A stretch of 5,110 bases of DNA, taken from Acidobacteriota bacterium (GTDB lineage Bacteria > Acidobacteriota > Terriglobia > Acidiferrales > UBA7541). The DNA lies in the NCBI GenBank assembly GCA_003224135.1, contig QHYO01000011.1:1-5110 (forward strand), written 5' to 3'. Position 1 is the stretch's first letter, and each line of letters starts with the position of its first letter. Under the pieces are notes generated by a model. The model had not been told where the DNA came from. It saw only the letters and a program-made list of their open reading frames with translations, and ran no database searches. Positions 1 through 5,110 of this stretch are shown here, one piece after another. Made by a program: the position numbers and the translations under genes.

Positions 1-271
1 TACACCAGTGTGTTCGACTTCTGCGCTTCATCCATCGGTGTCCAATAGGCGATGTTCTTCATTCCGTGCTTCTCAAAAAGTTTCGTCGTATGCTCACGAA
101 ACCGCTTCAGCAAATCCGGGAGCTTCCCTTCCAAGCAATGGTAATACGCAGTTCGTATACGCTGTTCGCGTCCGCAGCCGGATCAAATATCTTCCCGGTT
201 GACGAAAGCAAGCTGGCGGTCGGAATCAAAGCCGCCGCTGAAATCGATTGAATTAATGTGCGTCGTTTCAT
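1..271 (-). pseudogene. NIPSNAP-like exported protein, 5' part, frameshifted
   Basis: The gene reads leftward from ATG at 271-269 and runs off the left edge. The first 42 codons (271-146) begin MKRRTLIQSISAAALIP, a signal peptide with a twin-arginine-like RR and a hydrophobic Ala/Leu stretch, then reach ANSVYELR. In that frame a stop follows 12 codons later (last sense codon ITIAWKGSSRIC). Shifting by one base at about 143-145 restores a family-like sequence: YHCLEGKLPDLLKRFREH, then TKLFEKHGMKNIAYWTPMDE and SNTLV at the edge. YELR(I)YHCLEGKLPDLLKRF and a following FEKHGM are typical of NIPSNAP domains, which are ferredoxin-like and of poorly known function in bacteria. The junction reads CGT-AT-TAC where CGT-ATT-TAC is expected, so one T appears to be missing. 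This is either a real inactivating deletion or a sequence error. The family call is fairly firm. Pseudogene status is less so, because the rest of the gene is outside the window. Confidence 0.75.
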
Positions 272-282
272 AGCTCTGCATC

Positions 283-311
283 TTAACAAAAAATAGTGAA
301 TCCGTTGCAAT
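283..311 (+). promoter_or_regulatory. Candidate sigma70-type promoter for the Rossmann-fold gene
   Basis: TTAACA (283-288, five of six matches to the -35 consensus) is followed after 17 bp by TGCAAT (306-311, four of six matches to the -10). Transcription would start near 318, giving a leader of about 30 nt before ATG 348. This fits the chosen ATG better than the in-frame GTG at 318. It lies in the 76-bp gap between the divergent NIPSNAP-like and Rossmann genes. It is a motif match only. Confidence 0.35.
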
Positions 312-347
312 ATCGAAGTGCGAGCTTCTAGTTTAAGCGGGGGCGAG

Positions 348-1022
348 ATGAAAGTCGTGATTTTCGGTGCATCGGGAATGGTCGGCCAGGGCGCCCTGCA
401 AGAGGGTTTGCGCGATCCAGACGTGCAGCGCGTTGTCTCGGTCGTCAGGGCCGCCACTGCAAAGCAACATGAAAAACTCCGCGAAATCGTGCACCAGAAT
501 TTTCTCGATTTCACGGCAATCGAAAACGAACTGACCGGACTCGACGCCTGCATTTTCTGCCTCGGCGTGAGCTCGGCTGGAATATCCGAGGACGCCTACA
601 CACGAATTACCTACGGATTCACGATTGCCGCGGCTGAGACACTTCTCAAGCTCAATCCTGGGATGTCCTTTATACACGTTTCCGGCGCCGGCGCCGACAG
701 CACCGAGCGTGGACGCGTGATGTGGGCCCGCGTGAAGGGCAAAACCGAAAACGCTCTGCTGGCGATGCCCTTTCGCTCGGCGTACATCTTTCGACCTGGC
801 ATCATTCAGCCACTCGATCGAATCAAATCTAAAACTCCCAGCTATCGTTGGATTTACAAGGCCGCCACGCCCATCTTGACTGTAGCCAGACGTTTCTCGC
901 CGCAGTTCGTTTCCACAACGGAAGAACTCGGACGCGCATTGCTCGCTGCAGCCAAACGTGGAACCGGAAAGCGGGTCGTCGAGGCCAAAGAAATCAGCGT
1001 GCTCTTGCAAACACTGTCCTAA
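348..1022 (+). CDS. NAD(P)-binding Rossmann-fold protein, atypical SDR / epimerase-like
   Basis: A protein of 224 residues that opens with a beta strand and a nucleotide-binding glycine loop, MKVVIFGASGMVGQGAL (G7, G10, G13), the atypical-SDR form of GxxGxxG. An acidic/hydrophobic segment LDACIFCLGVSS (65-76) and the strand FIHVSGAGAD (108-117, Ser112) match the central Rossmann strands of NmrA/HTATIP2-like proteins. The usual YxxxK catalytic pair reads W126-A-R-V-K130, followed by GKTE and a downstream strand AYIFRPGII (145-153), a pattern common to this small-protein group. It is expected to be a soluble cytoplasmic NAD(P)-dependent oxidoreductase or an NAD(P)-sensing protein; the substrate is unknown. 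ATG 348 was chosen because the fold starts there and a G-rich stretch (339-343) precedes it. An in-frame GTG at 318 would add ten residues without family character. It is divergent from the NIPSNAP-like gene and has no same-strand partner downstream. Confidence 0.85.
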   Translation: MKVVIFGASGMVGQGALQEGLRDPDVQRVVSVVRAATAKQHEKLREIVHQNFLDFTAIENELTGLDACIFCLGVSSAGISEDAYTRITYGFTIAAAETLLKLNPGMSFIHVSGAGADSTERGRVMWARVKGKTENALLAMPFRSAYIFRPGIIQPLDRIKSKTPSYRWIYKAATPILTVARRFSPQFVSTTEELGRALLAAAKRGTGKRVVEAKEISVLLQTLS

Positions 1023-1411
1023 CCCATTCCCGCCGCGTATTCCAGTAAAGTTCCTGCAGTCCGCCGCTCATCCCGAAATTGGACCCGCAATGGGCCGTCC
1101 TGGAACGCGTTCCCGCGCTGATTGGAGCTCTGCCATTTCCTCTCACATCTTAACTTCCTGATTCGCAGAACCTTATAGCGCTCGGCCTTTTGCACCTGTC
1201 ATGCATCCTCTATCCGCGTAGTCGCGGCGGCGCCAAATCCTTCGCAGTCCGCAGCGGGGAACAAGCTGCCAAGGCGGCAAATTCGATCAGGGAGCAACAA
1301 GTAGGAAGCGTGAAGCGAAAGGCGTACCAGCGCTCAATCTGTCACGCGAGAAGTCCGCAATCCGGCTAACAATCTTCAGCGAACCCACAATCCCCCCAGC
1401 CAGAATCTCCC
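1023..1411. other. Intergenic stretch without a recognisable gene
   Basis: About 390 bp lie between the stop of the Rossmann gene and the glutamine synthetase terminator. Short open frames here are stop-limited, carry no recognisable motif and mostly extend from the flanking genes in other frames. I see no tRNA T-loop signature, no IS ends, no repeat array and no clear terminator for the Rossmann gene. The stretch may hold a small RNA or decayed sequence, but nothing visible supports either. Confidence 0.5.
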
Positions 1412-1445
1412 AAAAAAGCGCCGTCGGATTTTAATCCGAGCGGCG
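1412..1445 (-). terminator. Intrinsic terminator of the glutamine synthetase gene
   Basis: Read on the minus strand, the arm CGCCG + TCGGATT (1445-1433, with one bulged base at 1440) pairs with AATCCGA + CGGCG (1430-1419) around a very short A/T loop. The arm is followed at once by six T (1417-1412). This is a GC-rich 12-bp stem plus U tract, starting about 50 nt past the glutamine synthetase stop. On the plus strand no T run follows, so it should act only on leftward transcription. It suggests that glutamine synthetase is the last gene of its transcript. Confidence 0.85.
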
Positions 1446-1497
1446 TTCACACCTTTAAGACCAGTTTTCCAAGCTCCGCCGCGCACTTCGTCGCAGT

Positions 1498-2928
1498 CTA
1501 GAACAGGTTCCAGAGGAACTGGTTGTAAACCTCGTGATGGTATTGAACCTCTGGCGCTTTCACGAACGTGCCCAGCGCTCGCGGGCAACGGTCAGCCGAC
1601 GCGCGCTTCAGATCCGCGTAGCGAGCTTTCACGTCGGCACCAAGAAGCTTCGTGGACCAATCGGACTTCTCGAAATTTTCAATGGCCGTGTAGATGTTGT
1701 CGGGCAGGTAGCGTTCGGCCTGGCGTAAGTTTTTGATCGTTGAAGTGCTGCCCTCGAGACCGCTCTTAAAAATGCAGTACATGACCAGATAGGGATTGGC
1801 GTCGGGTGCGACAGAGCGGACTTCCACACGCATGCTCCGCTCGTTGCCGATGGGAATGCGGATCATGGATCCGCGATCAACAGGCGAGGCCTTGAGCTGA
1901 TTGGGCGCCTCGAAGTGCGGATCAAGCCGCCGATAGGCGTTAACGCTGGCGTTGAGCAGAAGACAGATGTCATTACCATGGGTGAGAATCTTGTCCACGA
2001 AGGACCAGCCGAGCTTGCTGAGCTTTTCTTCGCCCTTGGGATCCCAGAAAAGATTCTTGCCGCTCTTGCTGACGGAAACGTTGGTGTGCATGCCGCTGCC
2101 GTTCACGCCGACAACGGGCTTCGGCAGAAAGCTGGCGGTCAGTCCCATGTGCGTCGCCACTTGGCGACAGATCAATTTGTAGAGCTGAATTTGATCGGCA
2201 GCCGCCACGACTTCGCCGTAGCCATAGTTGATTTCGAATTGTGACGGCGCAACTTCCGGGTGATCTTTTTCGTTTTGAAAGCCCATTGCGCGCTGAACTT
2301 CGGCGGTGGTATCGATGAAACCGCGAAGCAGATCGCCGGGAAGGGAGTGATAGTAGCCCCCGGTATTCACGTATTCAAATTTTTGCGTTTCATGATAGTG
2401 ACGTTCGGCGTCGGGGCCTTTGAAGAGAAATCCTTCAATTTCATTCGCGGCGTTGAGCGTGTAGCCTTCTTTCTTGTGCAGCTGTTCCGCGAAACCCTTG
2501 AGCGCGCCCCGAATGTCGGCGCTGTAGGGAGTGCCATCCTTGTCGATGACCTCGCCAAACACCATGACTTTGCCAGAGCCGAAGTAATCGGCGGGACCCC
2601 AGTAAAAAGCGCTCCAATCCATCGCAAGCCGCAGATCGCTTTCCCGCTGAGCCGTAAAACCTCGAATCGATGAACCGTCAAACGTCAGATTGTCCCAGCT
2701 CTTGATCAGAAACTTCTTGTCGTAATCCAGCATGTGCAAGCGGCCCTCAAGGTCACTGAACAGCACCGTGACGGCCTTGATGCGCTTCTCGTCTGTAAGG
2801 TACTTGATCCGGTCTTCCTGAATCTTGTGCGGCGCGACGCGGTTCTGGCGCTGCTCTTTCGCTTTCAGGTTCAGCTGTTCAAGTTCGTCGTAAGACAGCG
2901 ACAGAAAATTACGCAATTCGGTGGACAT
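1498..2928 (-). CDS. glnA: Glutamine synthetase, type I family
   Basis: The enzyme joins ammonia to glutamate using ATP to make glutamine, the entry point of nitrogen into amino acids; type I enzymes are cytoplasmic dodecamers. The 476-residue product is full length. Visible blocks in order: beta-grasp region with DGSSIRGF (84-91); metal-site acids in NEIEGFLF (E163, E165); HPEVAPSQFE (223-232, with E225 and E232 matching the other metal/ammonium-site Glu); the active-site loop GVNGSGMH (274-281, His281); NAYRRLDPHFEAP (330-342, Arg and the E340 flap); and MRVEVR (366-371) followed by PDANPYL. All catalytic positions look intact. An N-terminal extension of about 50 residues, with YDELEQLNLKAKEQR, precedes the first core strands. 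The place of the adenylylated Tyr loop reads DNIYTAIEN rather than the enterobacterial NLYDLPPEE, so control by adenylylation is doubtful. The start is fixed by GAGGAG (2938-2933) just upstream. It is divergent from the AraC gene; no glnB or amtB partner lies in the window. Confidence 0.97.
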   Translation of the reverse strand: MSTELRNFLSLSYDELEQLNLKAKEQRQNRVAPHKIQEDRIKYLTDEKRIKAVTVLFSDLEGRLHMLDYDKKFLIKSWDNLTFDGSSIRGFTAQRESDLRLAMDWSAFYWGPADYFGSGKVMVFGEVIDKDGTPYSADIRGALKGFAEQLHKKEGYTLNAANEIEGFLFKGPDAERHYHETQKFEYVNTGGYYHSLPGDLLRGFIDTTAEVQRAMGFQNEKDHPEVAPSQFEINYGYGEVVAAADQIQLYKLICRQVATHMGLTASFLPKPVVGVNGSGMHTNVSVSKSGKNLFWDPKGEEKLSKLGWSFVDKILTHGNDICLLLNASVNAYRRLDPHFEAPNQLKASPVDRGSMIRIPIGNERSMRVEVRSVAPDANPYLVMYCIFKSGLEGSTSTIKNLRQAERYLPDNIYTAIENFEKSDWSTKLLGADVKARYADLKRASADRCPRALGTFVKAPEVQYHHEVYNQFLWNLF

Positions 2929-2932
2929 GAAT

Positions 2933-2938
2933 CTCCTC
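2933..2938 (-). promoter_or_regulatory. Ribosome binding site of glutamine synthetase
   Basis: GAGGAG on the minus strand lies 4 nt before ATG 2928. It is a strong Shine-Dalgarno match and decides the start over any upstream or internal alternative. It suggests high translation. Confidence 0.8.
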
Positions 2939-3004
2939 GGAAAGATTTGGCGTCACGGATTGAGGTGTGTATGCAGGCAGACGACATGGAAGCATGCGGA
3001 AAAA

Positions 3005-3033
3005 GGGTATCGCGAGGGCAGGAACAGCGTCAA
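3005..3033 (-). promoter_or_regulatory. Candidate promoter of the glutamine synthetase gene
   Basis: On the minus strand TTGACG (3033-3028, five of six -35 matches) is followed after 17 bp by ATACCC (3010-3005), a poor -10. The leader would be about 70 nt. I looked for a sigma54 GG-N10-GC element on this strand and saw none that was convincing. The weak -10 leaves the call uncertain. Confidence 0.25.
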
Positions 3034-3054
3034 TCGAAAGAAGTGATGCGAAAG

Positions 3055-3069
3055 ATTCATGAAATTCAT
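3055..3069. repeat. ATTCAT direct repeat with overlapping TTCATGAA palindrome
   Basis: ATTCAT occurs at 3055-3060 and again at 3064-3069, nine bases apart start to start, and an 8-bp palindrome TTCATGAA spans 3056-3063. The site lies in the 211-bp divergent glutamine synthetase/araC gap, about 22 bp upstream of the candidate -35 of the synthetase gene. That is a plausible place for an activator or regulator site. The elements are short and A/T-rich, so chance is possible. Confidence 0.3.
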
Positions 3070-3123
3070 AAAATGAGAGCTTTGCGAATCTCGAAAACGG
3101 ATTTCGTCCCCGATTTCCTGGAG

Positions 3124-3129
3124 TAGAAT
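3124..3129 (+). promoter_or_regulatory. Candidate -10 box of the araC-family gene
   Basis: TAGAAT matches five of six bases of the -10 consensus and ends 10 bp before ATG 3140. Transcription would then begin only about 3-4 nt before the ATG, making a leaderless or nearly leaderless message. No good -35 is seen 15-19 bp upstream. The only SD-like GGAG (3119-3122) is 17 nt from the ATG and would lie outside such a transcript. Confidence 0.3.
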
Positions 3130-3139
3130 CGCCGCTAGC

Positions 3140-3967
3140 ATGCCTCACAAGCACGTCATTCCCGGTCCACCCCTTTCCCGTTTTGTGGAATTGCTCTGGT
3201 ATTACGAAAACGCTCCGCAACCCCATCAGAAGGAAAGGTTAATGCCGGACGGCTGTATCAGCCTGGTCATTAATCTCTTCGAGGACGAAACGCGCCTGTA
3301 CGACCCGGACGACATGAACAAAGTCGGAAGATTCAACGGCTGCAGCGTCAGCGGCCCACACAGCAAGTGTTTCGCTATCGATACCGATGAACAGACCTGC
3401 GTGGTCGGCATATCGTTTCGTCCAGCGGGTGCAGTTCCCTTCCTGAAGCTTCCGAGCGACGAACTGCACAACCAACATGTGGGACTTGACGACCTGTGGG
3501 GACGCCTCGCAAGCGAACTGCGCGAACGCGTCCTCGCTGCGCCAACACCGGCAGAGAAACTGAGAGTCGTGGAAGTCGCGCTACTCGAACGAGCCGCGGG
3601 CATGCTTGATGGGCACCCAGTCGTCGAGTACGCGGTGGAAAATTTCTTGGCCCACCCTGGCACCTCGAAGATTGCTGAAGTCGCGAACAAAACCGGCTTC
3701 AGTTCGCGACGATTCATCGAACTCTTCAAACAGCATGTAGGAATGGCTCCGAAAGTCTTTTGCCGCGTGAGAAGGTTCCAAACGGTGCTGGAAAGAATTA
3801 GTCGCGGACGCTCGGTAAGGTGGAGCGATGTCGCCCTCGACTGCGGCTATTTTGACCAGGCGCATTTCATTCACGATTTCCGGGCATTTTCCGGAATCAA
3901 CCCCACAAAGTACCTCGCCGATCACCGCGGATTCCCCGGCCATCGCAATCACTTGCCAATGGTTTAG
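3140..3967 (+). CDS. AraC-family transcriptional regulator
   Basis: A 275-residue DNA-binding regulator. The N-terminal half (about 1-150) starts HVIPGPPLSRFVELLWYY and continues with RLMPDGCISLVINL and VVGISFRPAGAVPFL. This is the beta-rich sensory region found in a large group of AraC proteins whose ligands are mostly unknown. The C-terminal half holds the paired AraC helix-turn-helix: first motif IAEVANKTGFSSRRFIELFK (178-197), linker with GMAPKVFCRVRRFQ, second motif WSDVALDCGYFDQAHFIHDF (228-247), then the hallmark SGINPTKYL (251-259). Length and domain order are normal and the gene looks intact. The ATG at 3140 fits the usual start of the family, yet no well-placed Shine-Dalgarno precedes it. 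It is divergent from glutamine synthetase and lies 95 bp before a VOC gene on the same strand, which it may regulate. No clear terminator follows it. Confidence 0.94.
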   Translation: MPHKHVIPGPPLSRFVELLWYYENAPQPHQKERLMPDGCISLVINLFEDETRLYDPDDMNKVGRFNGCSVSGPHSKCFAIDTDEQTCVVGISFRPAGAVPFLKLPSDELHNQHVGLDDLWGRLASELRERVLAAPTPAEKLRVVEVALLERAAGMLDGHPVVEYAVENFLAHPGTSKIAEVANKTGFSSRRFIELFKQHVGMAPKVFCRVRRFQTVLERISRGRSVRWSDVALDCGYFDQAHFIHDFRAFSGINPTKYLADHRGFPGHRNHLPMV

Positions 3968-3994
3968 TAATGCCTTTCGAGACGGTCAATTTTT

Positions 3995-4000
3995 TACAAT
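3995..4000 (+). promoter_or_regulatory. Candidate -10 box of the VOC gene
   Basis: TACAAT matches five of six -10 bases and follows a run of T (3990-3995). The bases 16-18 bp upstream (around 3972-3978) do not resemble a -35, as is often seen at activator-dependent promoters. Initiation would fall near 4007, about 55 nt before the VOC ATG and within the inverted repeat at 4004-4019. Confidence 0.35.
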
Positions 4001-4003
4001 ACG

Positions 4004-4019
4004 CTGCCTATTCAGGCAG
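4004..4019. repeat. Perfect inverted repeat CTGCCT-ATTC-AGGCAG
   Basis: Two 6-bp arms with a 4-bp spacer lie 3 bp after the TACAAT box and cover the predicted transcription start of the VOC gene. No T run follows on either strand, so it is not an intrinsic terminator. It could be an operator, or a small hairpin at the 5' end of the message. A further partial copy, GGCAG, follows directly (4019-4023). Confidence 0.45.
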
Positions 4020-4049
4020 GCAGAATTGAGCTCCAATCGATCTCGCTCT

Positions 4050-4055
4050 AAGGAG
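4050..4055 (+). promoter_or_regulatory. Ribosome binding site of the VOC gene
   Basis: AAGGAG, 7 nt before ATG 4063, is a near-ideal Shine-Dalgarno and fixes the start. Confidence 0.85.
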
Positions 4056-4062
4056 ACACGTC

Positions 4063-4887
4063 ATGGCCAAGGCAAAGAGCGCAATTCCAGAGGGATTCCG
4101 GAGCTTGACTCCATATCTCATCGTAACGGGCGCAACCACTTTTCTTGATTTCATTCAGAACGCGTTCGGCGCCGCCGAGAATTACTTGATGCGGGATCCG
4201 GACGGAATCGTGCGTCACGCGGAAGCGCGCATCGGCGATGCAATGATCGAATTCGCGGAAGCCGGCCCGGGATGGATCGCTATGCCGGCCGGATTGCATT
4301 TCTACGTTAAAGACGCTGACGATGTTTACGCGCGAGCTCTGAAGGCCGGCGGAACCTCGCTCTACGAGCCAGCGAACCGCGACTATGGCGACCGGGAGTC
4401 GGGTGTACGCGATCCCGCGGGAAATTTCTGGTTCATTGCCACGCACACCGCAGGAAAAAGTTATCGGCCTGAAATCCTGCAGGACCTTAATTCGTACTTC
4501 AGCGTGAAGGACGCCGGCCGCTTTCTCGATTTTCTCGAGAAAGCGTTTTGCGCGGAGCTGCTGCAGAAGCATGCGAGCGACAGTGACGTCATTATCCACG
4601 CAAAGGTGCGGATCGGTGACACGGTTGTCGAACTAAGTGAAGGCCGCGCGCCCTGGGGACCGCGTGCCGTCGCACATCACTATTACACGGAAAACTGCGA
4701 CGAAGTCTTCGCGCGCGGACTTATCGGCGGCTGCAAGGAGTTACAGCCCGTGGCCGACCAGTTCTACGGCGATCGCTCGGGTTCTTTGCTCGATGCCTGG
4801 GGAAATCACTGGTATATTGCAAGTCACATTGAGGACCTGACTCCTGCGGAGATCGCAGAGAGAGCGGCTGCGGCAGGGCGTCAGTAG
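4063..4887 (+). CDS. Tandem VOC-superfamily (glyoxalase/PhnB-like) protein
   Basis: A soluble 274-residue protein made of two homologous VOC halves. Half one (about 14-128): LTPYLIVTGATTFLDFI, VRHAEARIGDAMIEF, LHFYVKDADDVYARAL, YGDRESGVRDPAGNFWFIATH. Half two (about 141-256): LNSYFSVKDAGRFLDFLEKA, IIHAKVRIGDTVVEL, HHYYTENCDEVFARGL, YGDRSGSLLDAWGNHWYIASH. The order HAxxRIGD, then YGDR, then D-x-x-GNxW is typical of PhnB-like proteins. Possible metal ligands are H52/E63/H79 and H179/E190/H205-H206. The last Glu ligand of true glyoxalase I is not apparent (FWFIATH, HWYIASH), so glyoxalase I activity is not implied. The family includes dioxygenases, isomerases, antibiotic-binding proteins and many of unknown role; the substrate cannot be read here. 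A charged tail EDLTPAEIAERAAAA ends the protein. It follows the AraC gene by 95 bp and precedes the DinB-like gene by 22 bp. Confidence 0.93.
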   Translation: MAKAKSAIPEGFRSLTPYLIVTGATTFLDFIQNAFGAAENYLMRDPDGIVRHAEARIGDAMIEFAEAGPGWIAMPAGLHFYVKDADDVYARALKAGGTSLYEPANRDYGDRESGVRDPAGNFWFIATHTAGKSYRPEILQDLNSYFSVKDAGRFLDFLEKAFCAELLQKHASDSDVIIHAKVRIGDTVVELSEGRAPWGPRAVAHHYYTENCDEVFARGLIGGCKELQPVADQFYGDRSGSLLDAWGNHWYIASHIEDLTPAEIAERAAAAGRQ

Positions 4888-4909
4888 CGAGAAAAAGGGA
4901 GAGAACATA

Positions 4910-5110
4910 ATGATCCGACGGAGATGGATAGGAATCATGCTGTGTACGGGTCTCGCGCTGGTTGGCGCGACCGTTCGCGCGCAGGAAACAACGCAAGCGG
5001 ACAAAGACAAGGCGGTGGCTTACCTCGCAACCACGAAGAAGGGCGTGCTTGACGCAACGAAAGGACTCTCTGAAGCGCAGTGGAACTTCAAGGCTGCCCC
5101 AGACAAATGG
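4910..5110 (+). CDS. DinB-like protein with signal peptide, 3' end outside window
   Basis: Sixty-seven codons are visible and the frame is open at the right edge. Residues 1-24 form a signal peptide: RRR near the N-terminus, hydrophobic core WIGIMLCTGLALVGA, and a VRA-Q signal peptidase I-type site after Ala24. Cys12 sits in the core without a lipobox, so a lipoprotein is unlikely. The mature part AVAYLATTKKGVLDATKGLS followed by EAQWNFKAAPDKW resembles the first helix and following loop of DinB-superfamily four-helix bundles, of which exported versions are common in Acidobacteriota. The metal-binding His residues that would confirm it are beyond the edge. The start is supported by AGGGAGAG (4896-4903), 6 nt before ATG 4910. 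The 22-bp gap after the VOC stop suggests one transcript. The role is unknown; DinB proteins include thiol transferases and many uncharacterised members. Confidence 0.75.
   Translation, partial: MIRRRWIGIMLCTGLALVGATVRAQETTQADKDKAVAYLATTKKGVLDATKGLSEAQWNFKAAPDKW

Noticed and set aside
318..347. GTG 318 as the start of the Rossmann gene
   Set aside because: It adds ten residues without family character and coincides with the predicted transcription start; ATG 348 begins the first beta strand.
333..1010. Open minus-strand frame of 225 codons opposite the Rossmann gene
   Set aside because: It is the antisense shadow of a well-recognised gene; its translation shows no family motif and is rich in shadow-type Ser/His/Arg composition.
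1172..1202. Minus-strand ATGACA / TATAAG pair as a promoter in the noncoding stretch
   Set aside because: The 19-bp spacer is too long, and no gene lies downstream, only the antisense of the Rossmann gene.
2260..3126. Plus-strand open frames of 130-137 codons across the glutamine synthetase gene and its upstream gap
   Set aside because: They overlap a near-certain gene on the other strand, and their translations have no recognisable domain.
2909..3226. Minus-strand frame of 105 codons across the glnA-araC gap
   Set aside because: It overlaps the starts of both real genes and lacks a motif or a ribosome binding site.
3968..3995. T run at 3990-3995 as a terminator of the AraC gene
   Set aside because: No stem of useful length precedes the T run; it is better seen as part of the region upstream of the -10 box.
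4048..4599. Minus-strand frame of 183 codons opposite the VOC gene
   Set aside because: It is the antisense shadow of a gene with strong family motifs and a strong ribosome binding site.

Overview
The window is about 5.1 kb of gene-dense, moderately GC-rich bacterial chromosome. It holds four complete protein genes and two genes cut by the window edges. I see no rRNA, tRNA, CRISPR array, insertion sequence or phage gene. The mix of genes fits a soil-type Acidobacteriota genome: an exported NIPSNAP-like protein, an AraC regulator with a conserved N-terminal domain, a PhnB-like tandem VOC protein, an exported DinB-like protein, and a glutamine synthetase beginning with a long conserved N-terminal extension. 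That assignment is inferred from overall resemblance and was not tested by a search.

Layout, left to right. (1) Positions 1-271, minus strand: the 5' part of a NIPSNAP-like gene with a Tat-like signal. Its reading frame is broken by an apparent one-base deletion near 143-145. (2) Positions 348-1022, plus strand: a small NAD(P)-binding Rossmann (atypical SDR) protein, divergent from the first gene across a 76-bp gap with a plausible promoter. (3) Positions 1023-1497: a gap of about 475 bp with no convincing gene. Its right part carries a clear intrinsic terminator for the gene transcribed leftward into it. (4) Positions 1498-2928, minus strand: a full-length type I glutamine synthetase with a strong Shine-Dalgarno. 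(5) Positions 2929-3139: a 211-bp divergent regulatory gap. (6) Positions 3140-3967, plus strand: an AraC-family transcription regulator. (7) Positions 4063-4887, plus strand: a tandem-duplicated VOC (glyoxalase/PhnB-like) protein, preceded by a -10-like box and a perfect inverted repeat. (8) Positions 4910-5110, plus strand: the start of an exported DinB-like protein, 22 bp after the VOC gene and probably co-transcribed with it.

How they may work together: glutamine synthetase is the ammonia-assimilation enzyme and appears to be a single-gene transcription unit. The araC, VOC and dinB-like genes run in the same direction, and the regulator may control the VOC/DinB pair through the inverted repeat at its presumed transcription start. 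That link is inferred from order and spacing only. I found no evidence of a large undescribed system. The most notable points are the NIPSNAP frameshift, the Trp in place of the catalytic Tyr in the SDR protein, the near-leaderless look of the araC start, and the inverted repeat before the VOC gene.
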